A stretch of 5,504 bases of DNA from Acidimicrobiia bacterium. GTDB taxonomy: Bacteria > Actinomycetota > Acidimicrobiia > Acidimicrobiales > AC-14. Under the pieces are notes generated by a model that saw only the letters and a list, made by a program, of their open reading frames with translations, made no database searches and was not told where the DNA came from. This document shows positions 1 to 5,504 of this stretch, one piece after another. The translations under genes were made by a program, and so were the position numbers. The stretch spans positions 1 through 5,504 of the forward strand of contig JAFASB010000055.1 in NCBI GenBank assembly GCA_019244985.1. Reading direction: 5' to 3'. The first letter of the stretch is position 1, and every line of letters begins with the position of its first letter.

Positions 1-2436
1 GAGGGTAAGATCCCACCCGAGGCCGACATCACGTCGCCGCGCTGGTGGCAGCCGCTGCCGACGTCGGGGAGCATGGACGTCGTCGGGAGCGTGGCCGCGC
101 CGCGGGCCTCGTCCTACACCTACGAGATCCAGTTCGCGCCGGGTGTCCAGCCACCGCGCTGGCCACTCGGTGACGCGTGGACGACGGTCGCCACCGGTTC
201 TGGCACCACACCGAAGAAGGGCGTGCTCGCAACCCTCAATCTCGATCAGGTGCACAAGGCAATCGCCTCGGCCCCGCCCGTGTACACGCCGCTCGACGAT
301 CCGACCTCGCGCGACCTTCCCGAGAAGGACGCCTTCCGCGTCCGCGTCGTCGTCCACGCCGAGGGCGACACGACGACACCTTGGAAGACCGCCATCGAGC
401 AGCGCCAGTACTTCTCGCACAGCGACCCCGACCTGGTCGGCGGCTTTCCCAAGTTCCTGAATGCCGACGGCGCCAGCTCCCCCGCCTTCGCCGATATCGA
501 CGGTGACAGCCGGAACGAGCTGATCGTCGCCGACGGCAACGGCTTCGTCCACGCCTTCAAGCAGGACGGCAGCGAGGCCAAGGGCTTCCCCGTCCACACC
601 AACAAGCTCAACCTCAATTCGACGCAGACCGGTGGTCACACGGTGTACGGACCGGTGCTCCTCGGCTCGCCGACGGTCGCCGACCTCGACGGCGACGGGT
701 GGCCCGAGATCTCGGTGGCCGACACCGAGGGCTACCTCTATGTCTGGGAGCACGACGGCCAGCTGCGCAAGGGCTTCCCGGTGCAGGTGAACCGCGCCTA
801 CTCCGAGTCCTCGACCTGTCAGAGCTGGTCGGGGATCACATCCCCGGGCGGGTTGCCCGACGGGTCGCCAGAACCCTCGAGCTGCGTGCACCCGGTGCGC
901 GACCACGTGAACACGGTCGACCACGCCTTCACGGCCAACCCGTCGGCCGGCAATCTCGATCCGTCGTACCCGGGGACGGAGCTCGTCGCCGGTGCGAACG
1001 ACGGCCACATCTACGCGTGGCACGCCGACGGCACACCGGTCCCCGGTTGGCCGGTCATGCTGCGTGACCCCTCGAAGGTTGCCAGCGTCGACCCCGTGAC
1101 GAACTTCGTCACGTTCAAGTCGGGCGCCAATCCGAAGTACGGCCGCCAAGTGGTGACGACGCCGACGCTCGCCGACATCAACGGTGACGGGATCCCCGAG
1201 GTCATCTCCAACGTCGACGAGGAGTACACGGAGACGCCGAACGTCTCCGCGGCCCGCAACCCAACGTTTGACGCCGTGGCAACGTTGCTCGGCGGCAACA
1301 CGCGCGTGTACGCGCTGTACCACGACGGCACCAACCATCCCGGCGCCGCCAAGGTCGCCAACCTCGGCGACAACGCCTACGTCAAGGGGTGGCCGGTCTC
1401 GATCGCCATGCTCGAGACCGAGCTGTTGCCCGACGTGGGCTCGGGCTCCGACGCGCCGCCGGTCGTTGCCGACGTCGACGGCGACGGCGTGCCTGAGATC
1501 GTGACCGCTTCGATTGGCAGCCCCCCGTACGTGCTGAAGCCCGACGGCACGAGCAAGTACGGCAAGGGTCCCGACGGCAAGTACATCGTCGCCGCCTCCG
1601 AGGGCGCCGAGTTCAAGAATCCAACGGCGACCGACACGCCCTCGGTGGCGGCCATCGGCGGTGTGGCGCTGGGACACCTGGGTGGTTCCGGCTCCCCGAT
1701 GTCCATGGCGATGGGTGCCGCGGGGTTGAAGCGGGTCCTCGACATCGTGCTCCCCGAGCAACAGCTCGGCGCCGAGGATCACGTGGACGCCTGGAACGCA
1801 CTCACGGGCACGTTCGACCCCGGCTTCCCGGCGCAGATGAACGACCTCCAGTTCTTCACGACGCCGGCCATCGCCGACATCAACGGTGACGGACGCGCCG
1901 AGGTGCTGCAGTCCTCTGCGATGTACGACCTGCGCGCTTACGGCCTCGGTGGCATTGCGCCGCCCGGGTGGCCGAAGTTCACCGCCGGCTGGTCAGTCGT
2001 GACGCCGGCCGTCGGCGACTTCGACAACGACGGCAAGGTCGAGGTCGCGCTCACCACAAGGGACGGCGAACTGTTCGTATGGCACACCCAAGGTGCCGCC
2101 TGCCAGACGCCCGAGTGGCCGAAGTATCAGCACGACCTCCACAACAGCGGCGACGCCCGCACCGACGCCACGCCGCCCGGCGTCCTGAAGGACGTGCGGC
2201 TCGACGGGTCGACGCTGGCGTTCGAGACATCCGGTGGCGACGGGCCGTGCGGCCAGGCGGCGTCGTTCCGCGTGGTCGTCGACGGCCACCAGCTCGCGGT
2301 CGACGACTCCCCCGCCCCGCCCTACACGCAGCAGTCGCTCGAGCTCGGCGACCTCGGCCCCGGGCGCCACACGGTGACGGTCCAAGCCGTCGACGACGCG
2401 GGCAATGCCGGGATCCCCGTCACCGTGCGGTCCTAG
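1..2436 (+). CDS. Secreted FG-GAP/VCBS beta-propeller protein, 5'-truncated; probable C-terminal part of an S8 (subtilisin-like) protease
   Basis: The reading frame is open from base 1, so the true start lies outside the window; 811 residues are visible. The ATG at 73 falls inside a conserved-looking spacer domain and is not a credible start. Visible residues 5-135 form a beta-rich spacer that begins PPEADITSPRWW. Residues 147-717 hold about eight FG-GAP/VCBS repeats, mostly of the form TPxxADxDGDGxxE followed by a strand and G-[FW]-P. The array closes with WPKYQHDLHNSG (706-717). Residues 724-811 look like an Ig/Fn3-type domain ending in PVTVRS. Six D-x-[DN]-x-D loops should bind calcium, which fits an extracellular protein. 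From memory, the same spacer, propeller and tail order follows the catalytic domain in actinobacterial S8 peptidases, so a protease role is inferred, not seen. It could instead be a stand-alone adhesin-like or carbohydrate-binding propeller. The propeller identification is firm; the protease assignment is moderate. Confidence 0.85.
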   Translation, partial: EGKIPPEADITSPRWWQPLPTSGSMDVVGSVAAPRASSYTYEIQFAPGVQPPRWPLGDAWTTVATGSGTTPKKGVLATLNLDQVHKAIASAPPVYTPLDDPTSRDLPEKDAFRVRVVVHAEGDTTTPWKTAIEQRQYFSHSDPDLVGGFPKFLNADGASSPAFADIDGDSRNELIVADGNGFVHAFKQDGSEAKGFPVHTNKLNLNSTQTGGHTVYGPVLLGSPTVADLDGDGWPEISVADTEGYLYVWEHDGQLRKGFPVQVNRAYSESSTCQSWSGITSPGGLPDGSPEPSSCVHPVRDHVNTVDHAFTANPSAGNLDPSYPGTELVAGANDGHIYAWHADGTPVPGWPVMLRDPSKVASVDPVTNFVTFKSGANPKYGRQVVTTPTLADINGDGIPEVISNVDEEYTETPNVSAARNPTFDAVATLLGGNTRVYALYHDGTNHPGAAKVANLGDNAYVKGWPVSIAMLETELLPDVGSGSDAPPVVADVDGDGVPEIVTASIGSPPYVLKPDGTSKYGKGPDGKYIVAASEGAEFKNPTATDTPSVAAIGGVALGHLGGSGSPMSMAMGAAGLKRVLDIVLPEQQLGAEDHVDAWNALTGTFDPGFPAQMNDLQFFTTPAIADINGDGRAEVLQSSAMYDLRAYGLGGIAPPGWPKFTAGWSVVTPAVGDFDNDGKVEVALTTRDGELFVWHTQGAACQTPEWPKYQHDLHNSGDARTDATPPGVLKDVRLDGSTLAFETSGGDGPCGQAASFRVVVDGHQLAVDDSPAPPYTQQSLELGDLGPGRHTVTVQAVDDAGNAGIPVTVRS
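442..2151 (+). repeat. Array of eight FG-GAP/VCBS propeller repeats inside the secreted protein
   Basis: This is a protein-level repeat. Canonical calcium loops begin at bases 493 (DIDGDS), 682 (DLDGDG), 1174 (DINGDG), 1471 (DVDGDG), 1876 (DINGDG) and 2017 (DFDNDG). The third unit, at 952, has a degenerate loop (NLDPSYPGTE). A further degenerate unit around 1639-1839 keeps the PSVAAI strand and a terminal PGFPAQ but has GHLGGSGS in place of an acidic loop. Most units end in GFP or GWP. Long insertions follow units 2, 4 and 5. The repeats are diverged at DNA level, so this is an old protein-fold repeat and not a recent tandem duplication. Confidence 0.85.
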
Positions 2437-2469
2437 CCCCTCCGCCCTCGCAAGCCAGCGTCGTTTTAA
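2437..2469. other. Convergent intergenic gap of 33 bases
   Basis: This gap separates the stop codons of the propeller gene (plus) and the methyltransferase gene (minus). I see no stem-loop followed by a T-run on either strand; only a TTTT run at 2464-2467 is present. Termination of both transcripts must use Rho, or signals inside the opposing gene. Confidence 0.6.
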
Positions 2470-3315
2470 CTACCTGCAAGTGCCGACGATGCACCGCGCC
2501 AGGCCCGGAACGCGGACCTGGCCGTCCTTCTCGAACGCGCCCACCTTCGCGATGGCGTTTGCCCGAATGCGTTCACGAGCCTCAGCGTCGACCTGTTTGA
2601 GCGCCGCCACCGCCAGCGAGACGTGCTCGCTCATCACTTCCCAGTACTCCGCGGGCGAGCGCGTGACCAGCTCGACGCCGACGTCCCACTCGACGACGTC
2701 GCGAAATCCCGCGCCCTCGTAGAGCGCTCGCACATAACCCGGACCGGCGCAGCGATACATGTTCGGCCCGTCCGGGTCGGGCGCCGGCAGGTCCACTTCG
2801 CTCGAGATCGCCTGCATGGTGATCGTCGTCCAGGGATTCTCGTCGGGCTTGATCCAGACCGACGATGCCAGGCGCCCACCCGTCTTGAGGACGCGTGCGA
2901 ACTCGGCGGTCGCCTTGGTGACGTCGGGAAAGAACATGTATCCGAAGCGCACAGACACGCTGTCGAATGTCGCGTCGTCGAACGGCAGATCGTCGGCGCT
3001 GCACACCTGCGTCTCGACGTTGAGGAGTCCGTCCGCCTTGGCCCGTCGTGCCGCGATGTCCAGCATCTCAGGCACGAGATCGGTCAGCACGACGCGTCCA
3101 TTTGGCGTTTGTTTGGCGATCGTCAACCCCGGCTCGCCCGTGCCCGACGCGATGTCGAGGTGGTGCTGATCGTCGGTCATGTCGAGTCGGTCGATCATCT
3201 CCGCGCCGACCGGTCCCAGCTGAGCCACGATGACGGCGTCCCACTTCTCCCAGCCCGCGGATAGCCCGGCCCACGTCGCCCGCTGGGCATCCCGGATCTC
3301 ATCGGCGCTCGGCAT
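2470..3315 (-). CDS. Class I SAM-dependent methyltransferase (UbiE/Methyltransf_11-like)
   Basis: The 281-residue product is a cytoplasmic Rossmann-fold methyltransferase that transfers a methyl group from S-adenosylmethionine; the acceptor is unknown. Motif I is HLDIASGTGEPG (residues 52-63), the glycine-rich SAM-binding loop. The acidic residue ending strand 2 is D79 in VVLTDLVPEML. The adenine-side motif is SADDLPFDDATFDSV (106-120), followed by RFGYMFFPD, and RVLKTGGRLASSVW (141-154) matches the post-motif helix and strand. The N-terminal EIRDAQRATWAGLSAGWEKWD and the C-terminal ARCIVGTCR look like complete family ends. The ATG start is preceded by a weak GGGTGGGTGG purine-rich stretch; no in-frame alternative start lies close upstream. 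It follows the membrane-protein gene after 24 bases and is probably the last gene of that unit. UbiE-like resemblance is general: a role in menaquinone synthesis is not supported by the neighbours. Confidence 0.9.
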   Translation of the reverse strand: MPSADEIRDAQRATWAGLSAGWEKWDAVIVAQLGPVGAEMIDRLDMTDDQHHLDIASGTGEPGLTIAKQTPNGRVVLTDLVPEMLDIAARRAKADGLLNVETQVCSADDLPFDDATFDSVSVRFGYMFFPDVTKATAEFARVLKTGGRLASSVWIKPDENPWTTITMQAISSEVDLPAPDPDGPNMYRCAGPGYVRALYEGAGFRDVVEWDVGVELVTRSPAEYWEVMSEHVSLAVAALKQVDAEARERIRANAIAKVGAFEKDGQVRVPGLARCIVGTCR

Positions 3316-3339
3316 CCACCCACCCGTGCTCGATCGTCA

Positions 3340-4692
3340 TCAGGCGCTGTCGAACAACTGCGGCTGCGTGGTGCCGCCGTCGGGCGGGGGCGAGACGGCG
3401 CGTCCGACCACCTCGATGACAGCGACGGCCAGGAGCAACAGGACCGTGACCGTGATGACGCCCTTCGGGCCCGGGTGCTTCAGCACGACCAGCGCAAGGG
3501 CGCCCACGACGGCGACGGCATAGCGGAGGGCCCGCTTGTGGGCCGCGACCCAAATGCCGGTCGCGCCGAACTCCCAGTCCTCGTGCGCCGCAACACCGGT
3601 GAGAAGGCGCCCGCACGTCGTGCGCAGCCGGACCGCAGTACGGTGCGCGCTCGTCACCCACACGCCTGCGGCGACGACCAGCCCCGCCGTGGCCCCTGCG
3701 CGCAGCCCGGTGCGCAGGAACCGGACCACGGTGTCGAAGAACGCACCGGCGGCAGCGTGGGGAACGTCCGGTCCGGCAACCGAGTCGATGAACACCGCTC
3801 GTCCCGCGTACAGCAACGCCAGCATGACGACCATGGCGAACGCGACGCCAAGCCCACCGCGCAGCAGCGTGCGCCTGCGGTCGTCGGACAGGGCGACAGC
3901 GAGTACGAACGCTGCGATGACGCCGACCGGGAGAATGACCGCCGCCGCCTCGAGATAGCGGACCCAGTCCGACGCCCTGGCCAGGTCCTTGGACTGCAGG
4001 AGCTCGAACGTGCTGTTGACCTTCAGACCGTCGAAGAGGTTGACGCCGTTGGCGTGCAGCTCAGCCTGGACGCGCGCCACGAGGGCGCCGAGGTCGAGCA
4101 CGACTCGGCCGTCCTTGGACGTGACGATGCCTCCGGACTTCCCCTTCACGATGGCGACGACCTGGCTGTGGGCGACCCGGTTCGCGTCCTTCCACAGCTT
4201 GTTGAACTGAGGGGACTCGAACACCCGCTCTGCGGTCTGCTGGGTGAACGTCCGCAGGCCGCTGGTCAGGGGACCGGCCAGGAACTGGCCTTGGGGAGGC
4301 AGGGCCTGCTGTGCGATCGCGCGCACGTCGACGCTGGCGAACAGCTCGTTGGCGACCTTCGCGGCCACCGCTGCGTCGATGTCCTTGTTGCGACTCAGGG
4401 GAGCCACGTTCTGCACGTACCGGTTGGTGTCAGTGACCTGCGCCCGAAGCCAGACCGAGAAGATGGCGAGCGGCGAAAGCGCGCATGCCAGCGCGAGCAG
4501 CAGGGCGCCGAGCGGTCGGCGCCAGTTCCGGCGCGCCCGCAGCAGGCGATCGAAGTCGTCGGCGCCGCGGTCTCGCTGGGCCGCTCGGAGACGGTCGACC
4601 TCGGCACGAAGCGAAGCGACCTCGGCCTGGAGAGCCTCCAGGCTCCCCGGCCCAGCAGGCGTGGGCGTCCAGCGCGGCTCGTCGCTCGACAT
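3340..4692 (-). CDS. Uncharacterised six-TM membrane protein with N-terminal coiled coil and large extracytoplasmic domain
   Basis: The 450-residue product has a cytoplasmic N-terminus with a short heptad-rich segment (about 17-42, LEALQAEVASLRAEVDRLRA), a basic stretch (RARRNWRR, 52-59) and TM1 at about 61-82. A hydrophilic domain of about 165 residues follows (83-246) and should lie outside the membrane by the positive-inside rule. Further TM segments lie near 249-269, 279-301, 330-347, 389-405 and 409-430, giving a cytoplasmic C-terminus. The exposed domain contains TDTNRYVQNVAPLSRNKDI and NRVAHSQVVAIVKG, motifs I recognise from a widespread actinobacterial family annotated only as integral membrane protein. 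Length is normal for that family. No catalytic motif, transporter signature or binding site is evident. An in-frame TGA three codons before the ATG fixes the start at or after this position. No convincing Shine-Dalgarno sequence precedes it. Gene and topology are well supported; function is unknown. Confidence 0.88.
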   Translation of the reverse strand: MSSDEPRWTPTPAGPGSLEALQAEVASLRAEVDRLRAAQRDRGADDFDRLLRARRNWRRPLGALLLALACALSPLAIFSVWLRAQVTDTNRYVQNVAPLSRNKDIDAAVAAKVANELFASVDVRAIAQQALPPQGQFLAGPLTSGLRTFTQQTAERVFESPQFNKLWKDANRVAHSQVVAIVKGKSGGIVTSKDGRVVLDLGALVARVQAELHANGVNLFDGLKVNSTFELLQSKDLARASDWVRYLEAAAVILPVGVIAAFVLAVALSDDRRRTLLRGGLGVAFAMVVMLALLYAGRAVFIDSVAGPDVPHAAAGAFFDTVVRFLRTGLRAGATAGLVVAAGVWVTSAHRTAVRLRTTCGRLLTGVAAHEDWEFGATGIWVAAHKRALRYAVAVVGALALVVLKHPGPKGVITVTVLLLLAVAVIEVVGRAVSPPPDGGTTQPQLFDSA

Positions 4693-4712
4693 GCGCCGTC
4701 AAGTGTGCCGTG

Positions 4713-4732
4713 CCGCGCCCGTCGACGCGCGG
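4713..4732 (-). other. GC-rich inverted repeat between hydrolase and membrane-protein genes
   Basis: On the minus strand, CCGCGC and GCGCGG form a perfect 6-bp stem around the 8-base loop GTCGACGG. It sits in the 44-base gap between the two genes, 20 bases before the downstream ATG. No U-run follows, so it is not a standard intrinsic terminator. It might influence mRNA processing or relative expression, or it may simply reflect the base composition. Confidence 0.3.
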
Positions 4733-4736
4733 TTCG

Positions 4737-5438
4737 TCAGGCCAGGTGCGTGCGGAAATACGTGAGGATCCGCGCCCGTGCGTCCTCAGTCGCGGCCTCG
4801 TCGAAGCCGAAGCCACCCGCCCCGGCCACGACCTGTAGGACTCGGTTGCCGATCTTGTTCATGAACGAGTGCCCGACGTCGGGGTACTCCTTGACGTCGT
4901 GCTCGACGCCCAGCGTGTCGAGAGCGCTCTCGAGCTTGGCGGCCGCCCCCCGGAGCGTGCGGTCCTTTGCGCCGAAGCTGGCGACGACCGGGCACGACCC
5001 GGCGAGGACGTCGACGGGGTCGTCGGGCACCTCGCCGTAGTTCGGTGCCGAGACATCGAAGCTCCCCGTGGGGGCCATCAGGAGTGCGAACCCACCGCCC
5101 ATACAGAAACCGACGATGCCGACCCTGTCGGTGCAGTCCTGGCGTCCGGCGAGCCACACCTTGGAGGCCTCGATGTCGTCGAAAGCCCGGCCGCGGCCGG
5201 CGCGCAGGTCGCGGAACGTGGCCCGGAGGCACGCGATCTTGGATCCCCAGGAGTACAGGTCGGGCGCGAGAGCGAGGAACCCGCGTTGGGCGAACCAGTC
5301 GGAGTGATCACGAAGGTCGCGCGTCATCCCGAGGATGTCGTTGATGACGATGACGCCCGGCCACGGCCCGTCGCCCTGAGGCCGGGCGAGGTAGGCACGG
5401 AGGTCGCCGTGCGAAGCGGGGAAGGTGACGTCGGTCAT
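4737..5438 (-). CDS. Dienelactone hydrolase family alpha/beta hydrolase
   Basis: The 233-residue product has the usual length and fold markers of the dienelactone hydrolase (DLH) family, cytoplasmic alpha/beta hydrolases with a cysteine nucleophile. The nucleophile elbow is GFCMGG with C112. The expected acid is D159 in SFGAKDRTL, and the histidine is H190 in YPDVGHSFMN, completing a Cys-Asp-His triad. WPGVIVINDILGM (26-38) and RGFLALAPDLY (52-62) match the conserved N-terminal core. Compared with the characterised Pseudomonas DLH (recalled from memory), the glutamate near the nucleophile (Glu36) is aspartate D34, and the substrate-binding Arg206 position is N194. Chloroaromatic dienelactone is therefore doubtful as substrate, and the family contains many hydrolases of unknown ester or lactone specificity. 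The ATG start has AGGTAGG just upstream, overlapping the previous gene's stop. It is probably translationally coupled to that gene and co-transcribed with the membrane-protein gene downstream. Confidence 0.92.
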   Translation of the reverse strand: MTDVTFPASHGDLRAYLARPQGDGPWPGVIVINDILGMTRDLRDHSDWFAQRGFLALAPDLYSWGSKIACLRATFRDLRAGRGRAFDDIEASKVWLAGRQDCTDRVGIVGFCMGGGFALLMAPTGSFDVSAPNYGEVPDDPVDVLAGSCPVVASFGAKDRTLRGAAAKLESALDTLGVEHDVKEYPDVGHSFMNKIGNRVLQVVAGAGGFGFDEAATEDARARILTYFRTHLA

Positions 5439-5441
5439 CGG

Positions 5442-5448
5442 CCTACCT
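5442..5448 (-). promoter_or_regulatory. Ribosome binding site of the hydrolase gene
   Basis: The minus strand reads AGGTAGG, with the first AGG seven bases before the ATG at 5438. It overlaps the TAG stop of the preceding gene, which supports both the chosen start and translational coupling. Confidence 0.6.
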
Positions 5449-5504
5449 GGCGCGCCGGGCCTCTTCTTCGAGATCGGCCTCGACCATCATCGTCACGAGC
5501 TTCG
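5443..5504 (-). CDS. C-terminal end of an unidentified upstream gene (partial)
   Basis: One minus-strand frame is open from the window edge and reads KLVTMMVEADLEEEARRAR before a TAG stop at 5445-5443. The stop lies four bases before the hydrolase ATG, the spacing expected inside an operon. The 19 visible residues are charged and helix-like, with no recognisable motif, so no function can be given. A second minus-strand frame is also open here but would give an arginine- and glycine-rich peptide with no stop in this stretch. The operon-like spacing favours the frame given. Confidence 0.5.
   Translation of the reverse strand, partial: KLVTMMVEADLEEEARRAR

Noticed and set aside
73..75. ATG as start of the propeller protein
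   Set aside because: The same frame is open to base 1 and encodes conserved-looking spacer sequence (PPEADITSPRWW) upstream. The ATG lies mid-domain, has no signal peptide after it and no convincing ribosome binding site before it.
442..2151. Possible DNA tandem repeat or recent duplication in the propeller region
   Set aside because: The units are similar only at protein-motif level, differ in length and carry different insertions. I see no long near-identical DNA copies.
2457..2499. Possible terminator hairpin (CGTCG near 2459 with CGACG near 2494)
   Set aside because: The stem is only five bases, the loop is about 30 bases, and no T-run follows the second arm.
1968..2600. 210-codon plus-strand open frame overlapping the end of the propeller gene
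   Set aside because: Arg-rich out-of-frame shadow of the propeller gene that runs over the convergent methyltransferase 3' end. It shows no domain.
2623..3264. 213-codon plus-strand open frame opposite the methyltransferase
   Set aside because: It is in the same antisense codon register as the methyltransferase gene, whose SAM-binding motifs are clear. The plus-strand product has no recognisable motif.
3475..5040. 521-codon open frame on the plus strand opposite the membrane-protein and hydrolase genes
   Set aside because: It is in exact antisense codon register with the membrane-protein gene, so a stop would need the rare sense codons TTA, CTA or TCA. A long antisense frame is expected in GC-rich DNA. 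Its product is low-complexity and Arg/Gly/Pro-rich, with no recognisable domain, whereas the minus-strand product has clear TM segments.

Overview
The window looks like a chromosomal segment from a high-GC actinobacterium (Actinomycetota). The support is GC-rich third codon positions, a membrane-protein type I know mainly from actinobacteria, and a methyltransferase and hydrolase of actinobacterial style. Genus or class cannot be told from the sequence; Acidimicrobiia or Thermoleophilia-like lineages are possible but unproven.

Left part (1-2436, plus strand): the 3' end of a long gene that is already open at base 1. It encodes a spacer domain, an FG-GAP/VCBS-type beta-propeller of about eight repeat units (six with intact calcium loops), a propeller-closing WPKYQHD motif and a C-terminal Ig/Fn3-like domain. 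The architecture matches, from memory, the C-terminal half of large secreted actinobacterial subtilisin-like (S8) proteases, but no protease domain is visible here.

Right part (2470-5504, minus strand): four genes in a row, all read leftward and closely spaced, probably one transcription unit. In transcription order they are the last 19 codons of an unidentified gene (ending at 5443), a dienelactone-hydrolase-family alpha/beta hydrolase (5438-4737), a six-TM membrane protein with a cytoplasmic coiled coil and a large extracytoplasmic domain (4692-3340), and a class I SAM-dependent methyltransferase (3315-2470). Gaps are 4, 44 and 24 bases. The unit converges on the propeller gene with only 33 bases between the stop codons.

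No clear common pathway links the genes. The hydrolase and methyltransferase are cytoplasmic enzymes of unknown substrate and the membrane protein belongs to a conserved but functionally uncharacterised type. I found no RNA genes, mobile elements, CRISPR arrays, attachment sites or origins. Coding density is very high, with no gene-free stretch over 50 bases. I see no strong evidence of a new biological system; the most useful leads are the substituted active-site pocket of the hydrolase and the uncharacterised membrane protein.
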